NCBI RefSeq assembly: GCF_001693815.1
Contig: NZ_MBQD01000024.1
Location: forward strand, 124,001 to 188,000
Length of the DNA stretch: 64,000 nucleotides
Source of the DNA: Tessaracoccus lapidicaptus
GTDB lineage: Bacteria; Actinomycetota; Actinomycetes; Propionibacteriales; Propionibacteriaceae
Reading direction: 5' to 3'
The translations under genes were made by a program, and so were the position numbers. Below, in pieces: positions 55,065 through 62,348 of the stretch (position 1 is the first letter of the stretch; the number at the start of each line of letters is the position of its first letter). The notes beneath the pieces were generated by a model that worked only from the letters and a program-made list of their open reading frames with translations, was not told the DNA's origin and searched no databases.

Positions 55065-55714
55065 TCCGGGTGCTGTTGGCCGACGACCAGGCCCTGGTCC
55101 GCAGCGGGTTGCGGATGCTCATCGACTCCGCCGACGACATGGAGACCGTCGGCGAGGCGGACAACGGCCGCGACGCCGTCGCGATGGTGCGGACGCGCCG
55201 CGTCGACGTCGTGCTGATGGACATCCGCATGCCCGTGATGGACGGCACCGAGGCCACCCGGCAGATCACCGCGCTCGGCGGTGAGACGAAGGTGCTGGTC
55301 CTCACCACGTTCGATCTCGACGAGTACGTCTTCGCCGCGATCCGCGGCGGAGCGAGCGGGTTCCTGCTCAAGGATGCGCACCCCGACGAGCTGCTCGGAG
55401 CCATCCGGGCGGTCGCCGACGGCGACGCCGTCGTGGCGCCGTCGGCCACCCGGCGCCTGCTCGACCGGTTCGCGCCGCTGCTCCCCCGCACCACGGCCGG
55501 CCCCGACCAGCGGCTGGACGTGCTCACCGACCGCGAGCGCGAGGTGCTGCAGGAGGTGGCCCGCGGCGCCAACAACGCCGAGATCTCCGAGCGGCTCTAC
55601 ATGGCCGAGGGCACCGTCAAGACGCACATCGGCCGCCTGCTCAGCAAGCTGGGCGCCCGCGACCGGGTGGGCCTGGTCCTCATCGCGCACGAGTGCGGGC
55701 TGCTCGACGGCTGA
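55061..55714 (+). CDS. NarL/FixJ-family response regulator
   Basis: A 217-residue transcription factor paired with the kinase upstream. The receiver domain (1-120) has the acidic pair LLADDQ (Asp 8-9), the phospho-acceptor Asp 54 in VVLMDIRMPVMDG, and Lys in FLLKDAHPDELL. The C-terminal LuxR-type helix-turn-helix is LTDREREVLQEVARGANNAEISERLYMAEGTVKTHIGRLLSKL. ATG 55061 lies inside the kinase gene's stop. Targets are unknown; the flanking MFS exporter gene is convergent and 7 bases away, so it need not be a target. Confidence 0.95.
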   Translation: MIRVLLADDQALVRSGLRMLIDSADDMETVGEADNGRDAVAMVRTRRVDVVLMDIRMPVMDGTEATRQITALGGETKVLVLTTFDLDEYVFAAIRGGASGFLLKDAHPDELLGAIRAVADGDAVVAPSATRRLLDRFAPLLPRTTAGPDQRLDVLTDREREVLQEVARGANNAEISERLYMAEGTVKTHIGRLLSKLGARDRVGLVLIAHECGLLDG

Positions 55715-55721
55715 GGGGCCG

Positions 55722-57047
55722 TCAGCCCAGGAGGTCCGCGGTCCCCCGCTCGAGATCCCCCGGGGCGAGGCGGGCCGCGCCGGCCAGCATCGCGGCGGCG
55801 GCCGCGAGGTAGCCGGCCGCGACCGCCAGGAACGCCGGCGCGCTCAGGCCCGTGGGCGGCAGCGCGACGATCGCCACGAGCCCGGCCGCGACGAAGGCCG
55901 CGTTGTAGGCCATGTCGTAGAACGTGAACGCGCGGCCCTTGAACTGCTCCTCGACGTGGGCCTGGACGACGGTGTCGACGCAGATCTTCACCGACTGCAC
56001 CACGAGCCCGACGGCGAAGCCCGCGGCGAAGATCACCGGCCGGGCGGTCGTGAACGCGATACCGGCCGACACGACCGCCCCGACGGTCAGCAGCAGCACG
56101 CTCGCGCGGCGCAGCCCGAGCACCCGCACCAGCGCCGGCACCACGGGCGCCGCGAGGACGAACCCGGCCCCCGTCAGGAGCCCCCACACCGTGAGGTCCG
56201 CCAGTGCGTCGCCCGGGCGATCGGCCGGATGCCAGAGGTGGCGGGCCGCGAGGATCACCGCGACGCTGTACAGGCCGAACAGCAGCCGGGTCGCCGCCAT
56301 CACCGTGAGCGCCAGCACGGAGGCCGGGCGGGCGCGGAGGTGCCGCGCCGCTTCCGCCAGCCCTGCCGCGACCGTGCGGATGCGCGGAGCCTCGCCGACC
56401 ACGTCGGGCCCGAGCGCACCGCGTGGGAAGCCGCGCGCGATCGACACGGAACCCAGGAACAGCGCGGCCGCGATGGCGAAGACGACGGCGTCGGCCTGGT
56501 GTGCCGGCAGGACGCCACCGAGCAGGGCGCGGGTCGCGAACCCGAGCACCGCCCCGACGACGACGCCGAGCGGACCCACCGTCGGGAGGATCGACGACGC
56601 GGTCAGGTACTCATCCGGCTCGACGGTGTGCTGCAGCCCCGCCGACAGCCCGGCAAGCATGAAGCGGTTGATGCTCATCGCCACGAGCAGCGCGGCGTAA
56701 AGCGCCGCGGCCCACGCCCCCGTCGTCGAGCCGGTGGCGATGATCACGCCGATAAGGGCCGCGAGCACGGTCCGCGCCAGGTCCGAGTACAGGGCGACGT
56801 CGCGGCGCGGCCAGCGGTCCAGCAGCGGCGACACGAACGGCCCGACGAGCGTGAACGGCAGCAGCGTGAGGGCGAGGACGCCCGCGATGGCCGCCGCCGA
56901 CGGCTGGGACTGCGGGGAGAACAGGATGTAGGAGGCCATGCCGACCTGCAGCGTGCCGTCGGCCGCCTGGCTGACCGTCCGCAGCCAGAGGAGCCGCCGG
57001 AACGGGGCGTGGTGCCAGAGCCGCCGGAGCGCGGCGACCATCCGCAT
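55722..57047 (-). CDS. MFS transporter
   Basis: A 441-residue major facilitator protein with about 12 helices. The loop after TM2 contains LLDRWPRRDVALYSDLARTV, the MFS A-motif-like segment (D-R-x-x-R-R), which places it among the drug and siderophore exporter-like types. TM5 holds TVGPLGVVVGAVLGFATR. The very basic N-terminus (MRMVAALRRLWHHAPFRRLLWLR) sits on the cytosolic side. It is probably an exporter; no substrate can be given. It ends 7 bases from the response-regulator stop (convergent) and starts 15 bases after the TerC stop on the same strand, so it may be read through from terC. Confidence 0.85.
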   Translation of the reverse strand: MRMVAALRRLWHHAPFRRLLWLRTVSQAADGTLQVGMASYILFSPQSQPSAAAIAGVLALTLLPFTLVGPFVSPLLDRWPRRDVALYSDLARTVLAALIGVIIATGSTTGAWAAALYAALLVAMSINRFMLAGLSAGLQHTVEPDEYLTASSILPTVGPLGVVVGAVLGFATRALLGGVLPAHQADAVVFAIAAALFLGSVSIARGFPRGALGPDVVGEAPRIRTVAAGLAEAARHLRARPASVLALTVMAATRLLFGLYSVAVILAARHLWHPADRPGDALADLTVWGLLTGAGFVLAAPVVPALVRVLGLRRASVLLLTVGAVVSAGIAFTTARPVIFAAGFAVGLVVQSVKICVDTVVQAHVEEQFKGRAFTFYDMAYNAAFVAAGLVAIVALPPTGLSAPAFLAVAAGYLAAAAAMLAGAARLAPGDLERGTADLLG

Positions 57048-57062
57048 GGCGCGGGAACTCGG

Positions 57063-58253
57063 TCAGCGCCGGGTGGCGTCCGCGTGCATGCGGTGCGCCT
57101 TGTCCACCAGCCAGGCGGCGCCCGACTCCTCCATGAGCTCGATGACCTTCTCCTGGTCGAACTTCGTGAGGGTCGCCTCGGCGTCCAGCATGCGCTGGTA
57201 GTTGGCCTCGCGCTCGGCCTCGACGCCGTGGTACTCGGTGTGGACGTAGCCGTACGCCAAGCGGTGGATGGTGTTGATCGCCGTCTTGAGCTTGCCGGTG
57301 GGGCTGAAGATCGACGCGACGACCGTCACCACCAGGATGCCGAGGATGACGCTCAGCGACAGCCCGATCTCGATCTCATAGACGTTGACGTGCTCGCCGT
57401 CGTTGATGAACGGCAGGTTGTTCTCGTGGAGCGCGTGGAGGATGAGCTTGATGCCGATGAAGCCGAGGATGAGCGACAGCCCGTACTTGAGGTAGACGAG
57501 CCGGTCCAGCAGGCCGTCGATGAGGAAGTACAGCTGACGCAGCCCCATGAGGGAGAACGCGGTGGCCGTGAAGACGATGAACACGTTCGTGGTGAGGCCG
57601 TAGATCGCGGGGATGGAGTCCAGCGCGAAGAGGATGTCGGTGCCGCCGATGGCGATCATGACCAGAAGCATGGGCGTCAGGACGCGGCGGCCGTTCTCGA
57701 CCGTGAACAGCTTGTCGCCGTCGTAGTGGTCCGTGGTCCGCAGATACTTCTTGGCCAGCCGGATGATGAAGTTGTCGGCGCCCTCCTCCTCGCCGTCCTT
57801 CTCGGGCGCCAGCAGTTTGCCGGCGGTGACGATGAGGATGAGGCCGAACAGGTAGAACGTCCAGGAGAACGTCTCGATCATCGCCTTGCCGGCGAAGATG
57901 AACGCGGTCCGCGCGATGAGCGCGAACACGATGCCGAACAACAGGACCTTCTGCTGGTCCTCGCGAGGCACGGCGAAGCTGGACATGATGATGAGGAACA
58001 CGAACAGGTTGTCGACCGACAGCGCCTTCTCCGTGATGTATCCGCCGAAGTACTCCGCGCCCATCTGGGCGCCGCCGAAGACCCACACCATCACGCCGAA
58101 CAGCAGCGCCAGGCCGACGTAGATGGCCGACCAGACCGCGGCTTCCCGCAGCGTCGGCGTGTGCGCCTTACGGACGTGGAAGAAGAAGTCGAATGCGAGG
58201 AGGCCGAGGATGACGACGACCGTGATCGCCCAGACCCACAGGGGTACGTTCAA
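57063..58253 (-). CDS. TerC family integral membrane protein
   Basis: A 396-residue TerC/Alx-type protein with about nine helices. Signature acidic helices are EKALSVDNLFVFLIIMSSFAVP and AIGGTDILFALDSIPAIYGLT, where paired Asp residues inside the membrane probably bind metal. Relatives (Alx, YceF, MeeY/MeeF) export manganese or load it to secreted proteins, and older work tied TerC to tellurite resistance. A soluble C-terminal tail of about 70 residues (AEREANYQRMLDAEATLTKFDQEKVIELMEESG) is longer than in many homologues. I looked for the manganese riboswitch that often precedes this family and did not recognise it. Confidence 0.92.
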   Translation of the reverse strand: MNVPLWVWAITVVVILGLLAFDFFFHVRKAHTPTLREAAVWSAIYVGLALLFGVMVWVFGGAQMGAEYFGGYITEKALSVDNLFVFLIIMSSFAVPREDQQKVLLFGIVFALIARTAFIFAGKAMIETFSWTFYLFGLILIVTAGKLLAPEKDGEEEGADNFIIRLAKKYLRTTDHYDGDKLFTVENGRRVLTPMLLVMIAIGGTDILFALDSIPAIYGLTTNVFIVFTATAFSLMGLRQLYFLIDGLLDRLVYLKYGLSLILGFIGIKLILHALHENNLPFINDGEHVNVYEIEIGLSLSVILGILVVTVVASIFSPTGKLKTAINTIHRLAYGYVHTEYHGVEAEREANYQRMLDAEATLTKFDQEKVIELMEESGAAWLVDKAHRMHADATRR

Positions 58254-58340
58254 CGTGAAACAGCTCCTATGTCGAGACCGGCGCGCGCCGAGGCGGACAG
58301 CCTCCAGGCACCTTCCCAGGGTACCGGCGCCGGGAAGAGC

Positions 58341-58380
58341 GACAAACCTCGTCCGGGCCCCGCGCCTCCCCTGGCTTGTC
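58341..58380. other. Stem-forming inverted repeat between terC and the PBP gene
   Basis: GACAAACC (58341-58348) pairs with GGCTTGTC (58373-58380) with one wobble, enclosing 24 GC-rich bases. It lies in the 165-base divergent region, 88 bases before terC and 39 before the PBP start. It could be an operator or a terC leader structure. Confidence 0.3.
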
Positions 58381-58392
58381 GGGGCCGCCTTG

Positions 58393-58398
58393 TAGCCT
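58393..58398 (+). promoter_or_regulatory. -10 element TAGCCT for the lipoprotein PBP
   Basis: TAGCCT is followed by a leader of about 15 bases carrying AGGAGG (58409-58414) and ATG 58419. Confidence 0.45.
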
Positions 58399-58418
58399 GG
58401 GGCCGAACAGGAGGTCTG

Positions 58419-60323
58419 ATGCGACGACTACTGGCGACGCTGCTGGTCACTGCCCTGACGCTCGTGGGTTGCGCCCCCGGCCCGGACTCACCGGAGCCGT
58501 CGCCGAGCGACTCGGCGGTGACTCGCGACGACCTGCCCGCGGCGGACGACGCCGTGGCCGCGCTGGCGGCTGCCCTCGCCGCGCAGGACGTGTCCGCGCT
58601 GCCGATGGTGCGCCCGGCCGCCGACGCGCAGGCGGACCTGACGGAGATCTTCGCCGGCATGGACGGCATCGTCCCTGCGGTCACCGCCGGGCCCATCGCG
58701 TACGAGGCCACCGACGACGTCGCTGTCGCCACGCTGACCATGGACTACCCGCTCGGCGTCGACGGCTGGACCTACACCACGGAGGCCCGGTTCCGGTACG
58801 CGGGCGACCAGTGGCGCGTGGACTGGGAGCCGACGATCGTCCATCCGGACCTCACGCCGCAGACCAGGCTCCGGCACACCCGCCAGGAGGCCAAGCGCGC
58901 CCCGATCAACGACCGCGAGGGCATCGCGATCGTCGAGGAGGGGGCCATGTACGAGGTCGGCCTGGACAAGGGCGCCGTCGATCAGGCCGAGTGGGAGACC
59001 GCCGCCGCGGACCTGGCCGCGCTGCTGAAGGTGGACGCCGCCGCCTACACGCGCAAGGTCCTGGCCAACGGCCCCAAGGCGTACGTGGTCGCCGCGACGA
59101 TGCTGCAGGCCGAGATCCCGGCCACCATCACGACGGTCCCCGGCGTCCTGGTCCGGGAGATCTCCGCCATCATCGGGCCGGGCGGGTCGTTCGCGGCGCC
59201 GCTCCTGGGCAGCGTCGGGGCACCGACCGCGGAGATGATCGCCGAGTCCGAGGGCACGCTGACCGAGCTGGACCGCGTCGGCCTGAGCGGCCTGCAGTCC
59301 CGCTACGACGAGCAGCTCCGCGGGGTGCCGGGCATCCGGATCGACGCCGTCGCACGCAAGTCCGCCGCCGGGGCCAGCGCATCCCCGGTGCCCGAGACGA
59401 CGCTCTTCCAGCAGGACCCGAGCGTCGGCACGGGCATCACGCTGACCCTGGACCGGGATCTGCAGTCGAAGGCCGAGGAGATCCTGAGCGGCCAGGCGGG
59501 CATGGCCGCGCTCGTGGTGCTGTCGGTGGCGGACGGCGCGGTGCTCGCCGCCGCCCAGTCACCGGCCGGGGGCACCTATCCGCACGTGACCTTCGGCAAG
59601 TACGCGCCCGGCTCCACCTTCAAGGCCGTCTCGGCCCTGGCGATGCTCCGGTCCGGGATGACGCCCACCTCCACCGTCAACTGCGCCCCGTCGCTGACCG
59701 TGGGCAGCTACACCTTCGGCAACTACTCCGGCTACCCGTCGAGTGCCCTGGGCCGCATCCCGCTCACCACAGCGTTCGCGCAGTCGTGCAACACGGCGTT
59801 CGCGGCCGCCGCGTCGTCGATCACCGGCGAGCAGCTCCACGCGGCGGCGGGGTCGCTGGGGGTGGGCACGGACTACGACGTCGGCTTCACGTCCAACTTT
59901 GGCACCGTCGAGCCGGGGAACTCGATCGACCGGGCGGCGTCGATGATCGGTCAGGGGCAGGTCACCATGTCGCCGCTCGGCATGGCCACCGTGGCCGCCT
60001 CGATCGCGGCAGGAAAGACAACGCTGCCGTGGCTCGTGCAGGGCACGCAGGCCTCCCCGACGGCTGCTCCGCTCAGCGCCGCCGAGGCGCAGGGGCTGCG
60101 CACCATGATGGAGGCGACGGTGTCATCCGGCACCGGGCGCTCGCTGCAGGGCCTCATGAAGGGCGCCAAGACGGGCACCGCCCAGTGGGGCGAGACGGGC
60201 AAGCTGCAGACCAGCGCCTGGATGATCGCCTACAACGACACATACGCCGTCGCGTCCTTCGTCGAGGTCGGCGACTCGGGCGGCACCACGGCGGCGCCGC
60301 TCATCACGGCGCTGTTCCGCTGA
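58419..60323 (+). CDS. Lipoprotein class B penicillin-binding protein
   Basis: A 634-residue transpeptidase anchored as a lipoprotein: the signal MRRLLATLLVTALTLVGC ends in LVGC (Cys 18). The NTF2-like MecA N-domain (about 40-150, WRVDWEPTIVHPDL) and dimerisation region come before the transpeptidase. The transpeptidase has GSTFKAVSALAML (SxxK), QSCNTAF (SxN as SCN) and AKTGTAQW (KTG). It cross-links peptidoglycan outside the membrane and resembles the PBP-lipo of M. tuberculosis (Rv2864c). Start ATG 58419 has AGGAGG four bases upstream. It stands alone, with no cell-division partner next to it, so a general wall-building or maintenance role is likely. Confidence 0.94.
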   Translation: MRRLLATLLVTALTLVGCAPGPDSPEPSPSDSAVTRDDLPAADDAVAALAAALAAQDVSALPMVRPAADAQADLTEIFAGMDGIVPAVTAGPIAYEATDDVAVATLTMDYPLGVDGWTYTTEARFRYAGDQWRVDWEPTIVHPDLTPQTRLRHTRQEAKRAPINDREGIAIVEEGAMYEVGLDKGAVDQAEWETAAADLAALLKVDAAAYTRKVLANGPKAYVVAATMLQAEIPATITTVPGVLVREISAIIGPGGSFAAPLLGSVGAPTAEMIAESEGTLTELDRVGLSGLQSRYDEQLRGVPGIRIDAVARKSAAGASASPVPETTLFQQDPSVGTGITLTLDRDLQSKAEEILSGQAGMAALVVLSVADGAVLAAAQSPAGGTYPHVTFGKYAPGSTFKAVSALAMLRSGMTPTSTVNCAPSLTVGSYTFGNYSGYPSSALGRIPLTTAFAQSCNTAFAAAASSITGEQLHAAAGSLGVGTDYDVGFTSNFGTVEPGNSIDRAASMIGQGQVTMSPLGMATVAASIAAGKTTLPWLVQGTQASPTAAPLSAAEAQGLRTMMEATVSSGTGRSLQGLMKGAKTGTAQWGETGKLQTSAWMIAYNDTYAVASFVEVGDSGGTTAAPLITALFR

Positions 60324-60339
60324 GGCCGCACCGTGGCCG

Positions 60340-60714
60340 TCAGAGCGACGGCGCCGGTCCTGCCTTGCGGGCGCCGTCGTCGCGTCCGCCGTCGAGGCGT
60401 TTGAGGCCGACGACGCACGCGACGATCCCGGCCAGGAACAGCGCCTTCAGCCAGGACAGGGCCTCCGCGCCGATCGCGACCGAGTACCCAACCGTGAGCA
60501 CGGTGCCGACGCTGGTCCAGACGGCGTACGCGGTGCCGGTCGGGATGTGGCGCATGGCGTAGGCGAGGCCGACGGTGGACAGCGCCGTCGCCACGACGAA
60601 CACGACGGTGGGCAGCGGACGCGTGAAGCCCTCGCTGGCGGAGAGCGCGTTGGCCCACACCGCCTCCAGGACGGAGCTGACGAGCAGGGCCGGCCAGGCC
60701 CCCCGGGCGGTCAT
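60340..60714 (-). CDS. Small multidrug resistance (SMR/Gdx) family protein, partner 2
   Basis: A 124-residue four-helix protein of the SMR family. LLVSSVLEAVWANALSASEGFTRPLPTVV has the key Glu in TM1 (LEAVWA, the proton/substrate site). GLAYAMRHIPTGTAYAVWTSVGTVLTV has the YAVWT motif of the SugE/Gdx branch. The C-terminal tail is longer than usual (about 20 charged residues). Its ATG overlaps the stop of the first SMR gene (ATGA at 60711-60714). Such overlapping SMR pairs usually form obligate heterodimers with opposite membrane orientation. It probably exports guanidinium or a small cation. Confidence 0.92.
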   Translation of the reverse strand: MTARGAWPALLVSSVLEAVWANALSASEGFTRPLPTVVFVVATALSTVGLAYAMRHIPTGTAYAVWTSVGTVLTVGYSVAIGAEALSWLKALFLAGIVACVVGLKRLDGGRDDGARKAGPAPSL

Positions 60715-61025
60715 GCGACCACCTTCAGCCCCACCACGCAGGTGACGATGCCGACCAGGAGGAGCACTTTGGCCAGGCTGACCGGCTCCACGCGCGTGAG
60801 CATGGCCCAGGCGACGGTGAGCGACGCCCCCGTCGCGGTCCAGACCGCGTAGGCGGTGCCGGTCGGGAGGGTGTTCAGCGCGATCCCCAGGCCCACGAGG
60901 CTGAGGACGGCCCCGACGACGAAGACGACGGTGGGGAGGGGGCGGCGTAGGCCGTCGGAGCGGCCGAGGGCCGTGGCCCAGACGGCCTCGAGGACGCCCG
61001 AGCCGAGGAGGATGACCCAATCCAT
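60711..61025 (-). CDS. Small multidrug resistance (SMR/Gdx) family protein, partner 1
   Basis: A 104-residue four-helix SMR protein, the standard length. MDWVILLGSGVLEAVWATAL carries the essential TM1 Glu (LEAVWATAL), and ALNTLPTGTAYAVWTATGASLTV has the Gdx-type YAVWT block. It is first of the pair and its stop overlaps the start of partner 2. Charge patterns of the loops differ between the two, consistent with dual orientation. A GGGAAC ribosome site precedes the ATG. The upstream 170 bases are filled with an AGGCAGGCG repeat array, and no guanidine riboswitch is recognised there. Confidence 0.92.
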   Translation of the reverse strand: MDWVILLGSGVLEAVWATALGRSDGLRRPLPTVVFVVGAVLSLVGLGIALNTLPTGTAYAVWTATGASLTVAWAMLTRVEPVSLAKVLLLVGIVTCVVGLKVVA

Positions 61026-61053
61026 GACAAGTTCCCTTTCCAGCCGTGGTTCT

Positions 61054-61222
61054 GACGCCCGCCTTAGCTCCCGACGCCTGCCTTGCGTCCGACGCCTGCC
61101 TTAGCTCTTGACGCCTGCCCTACAGACCAGGCAGGTGCACGGAATCCAGGCGTGCGGAAGACGCCTGCGATGGAGCGCAGGCTCCCAAACATAAGGCAGG
61201 CGCCCCGACGGGAGGCAGGCGC
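61054..61222. repeat. AGGCAGGCG array in the divergent region between the SMR pair and the LLM gene
   Basis: At least eight copies of a motif close to AGGCAGGCG(T/C) occur. On the minus strand four are spaced 18-19 bp (GACGCC at 61054, 61073, 61091, 61110; the first is a variant), plus a variant at 61160. On the plus strand they are at 61129, 61194 and 61213. The four-copy part has a common 18/19-bp unit containing GACGCCTGCCTTAGCTC. Confidence 0.8.
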
Positions 61223-61237
61223 GGTTGACGGGTGGGC

Positions 61238-61243
61238 TAGGCT
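61238..61243 (+). promoter_or_regulatory. -10 element TAGGCT for the LLM gene
   Basis: TAGGCT lies 36 bases before ATG 61280, just downstream of the repeat array. The leader has GCGAGGACC as a weak ribosome site. Confidence 0.4.
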
Positions 61244-61279
61244 GGGGATAGTTGATCTCTCAATCTTCGCGAGGACCCC

Positions 61280-62320
61280 ATGGACATCGAGCGGCTCGAA
61301 TTCGGCATCGACACCTTCGGCGACGTCACCGAGGGCCCGGACGGCGCCCTCCTCCCCCACGATCAGGTCATCCGCAACGTGGTCGCCGAGGCAGTCCTCG
61401 CCGACGAGGTGGGCCTGGACGCGATCGGCGTCGGGGAGCACCACCGCGAGGATTTCGCCATCTCCGCGCCCGACATGGTGCTCGCCGGCATCGCCACCCG
61501 CACGACGCGCCTGAAGCTCGCCACGGCCGTGACCGTCCTGTCCTCCGACGACCCGGTGCGCGTCGTGGAGCGGTTCGCCACGCTCGACGCGCTGAGCGGG
61601 GGCCGCGCCGAGCTCATCGCGGGCCGCGGCTCGTTCATCGAGTCCTTCCCACTGTTCGGCTACGACCTCCAGGACTACGAGGCCCTCTTCGAGGAGAAGC
61701 TCGCCATGCTCGCGCAGCTGATCCAGGGCGGCCGCCAGACCTGGCAGGGCCAGCTCACGCAGAGCCTCGACGACGTCGAGCTGTTCCCCCGCCTCGCGAG
61801 CACCCCGTTGACGACGTGGGTCGCCGTCGGCGGCAGCCCGCAGTCGGTGCTCCGCGCCGCGCACTACGGGCTCCCGCTGATGCTCGCGATCATCGGCGGC
61901 CCGGTGGACCGGTTCGCTCCCTTCGCCGACCTGCATCGCCGCGCGCTCGAGGAGCTCGGCAAGGAGCCGCAGCCGATCGGCTGGCACTCGTACGGGCACC
62001 TCGCCGCCACCGACGACGCCGCGCGCGAGCGGATGTTCCGGCCCTGGCTGGAGCAGACCTCCAAGATCGGGCGCGAGCGGGGCTGGGGGCGCATGTCCCG
62101 CGACCACTTCGACGAGGAGGCCGACCACGGCGCCATGGCGGTCGGCTCGCCGGAGACGGTGGCGGCGAAGATCGCCCACGGCTTCCGGACCCTGGGCGCG
62201 CAGCGGTTCCAGCTCAAGGTCTCCACCGGCCGCCTGTCGCACGAGGCGATCCTCGACACCATCGGCCTCTACGGCACCGAGGTGGTCCCTCTGGTGAAGG
62301 ACATGCTCTCGGGCAGTTGA
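61280..62320 (+). CDS. LLM-class flavin-dependent oxidoreductase (luciferase-like)
   Basis: A 346-residue luciferase-like monooxygenase-fold protein that uses FMN or coenzyme F420. MDIERLEFGIDTFGDV is the first strand, and AVLADEVGLDAIGVGEHHREDFAISAPDMVLAGIATRTTRLKLATAVTVLSSDDPVRVVERFATLDALSGGRAELIAGRGSF is the conserved EHH...GxGxF core. GSPETVAAKIAHGF is the usual C-terminal GSP motif. The substrate is unknown; the family oxidises or reduces many small molecules. It is divergent from the SMR pair across the repeat array, so shared control is possible. Confidence 0.9.
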   Translation: MDIERLEFGIDTFGDVTEGPDGALLPHDQVIRNVVAEAVLADEVGLDAIGVGEHHREDFAISAPDMVLAGIATRTTRLKLATAVTVLSSDDPVRVVERFATLDALSGGRAELIAGRGSFIESFPLFGYDLQDYEALFEEKLAMLAQLIQGGRQTWQGQLTQSLDDVELFPRLASTPLTTWVAVGGSPQSVLRAAHYGLPLMLAIIGGPVDRFAPFADLHRRALEELGKEPQPIGWHSYGHLAATDDAARERMFRPWLEQTSKIGRERGWGRMSRDHFDEEADHGAMAVGSPETVAAKIAHGFRTLGAQRFQLKVSTGRLSHEAILDTIGLYGTEVVPLVKDMLSGS

Positions 62321-62335
62321 CGGGCGGCCCGCTGG

Positions 62336-62341
62336 TAGCGT
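62336..62341 (+). promoter_or_regulatory. -10 element TAGCGT, leaderless start of the DUF885 gene
   Basis: TAGCGT is followed by 7 bases (CGACGGC) and ATG 62349. Confidence 0.5.
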
Positions 62342-62348
62342 CGACGGC

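Noticed and set aside
55281-58418. Open frame extending the lipoprotein PBP far upstream
   Set aside because: It runs antisense through the MFS and TerC genes; the lipobox signal and AGGAGG fix the start at 58419.
58254-58418. yybP-ykoY manganese riboswitch upstream of terC
   Set aside because: I could not find the conserved loops; only a simple inverted repeat is visible. A covariance-model search would decide.
61026-61260. Guanidine riboswitch upstream of the SMR genes
   Set aside because: Neither ACGR-loop hairpins nor the type III core are recognisable; the region is a repeat array instead.
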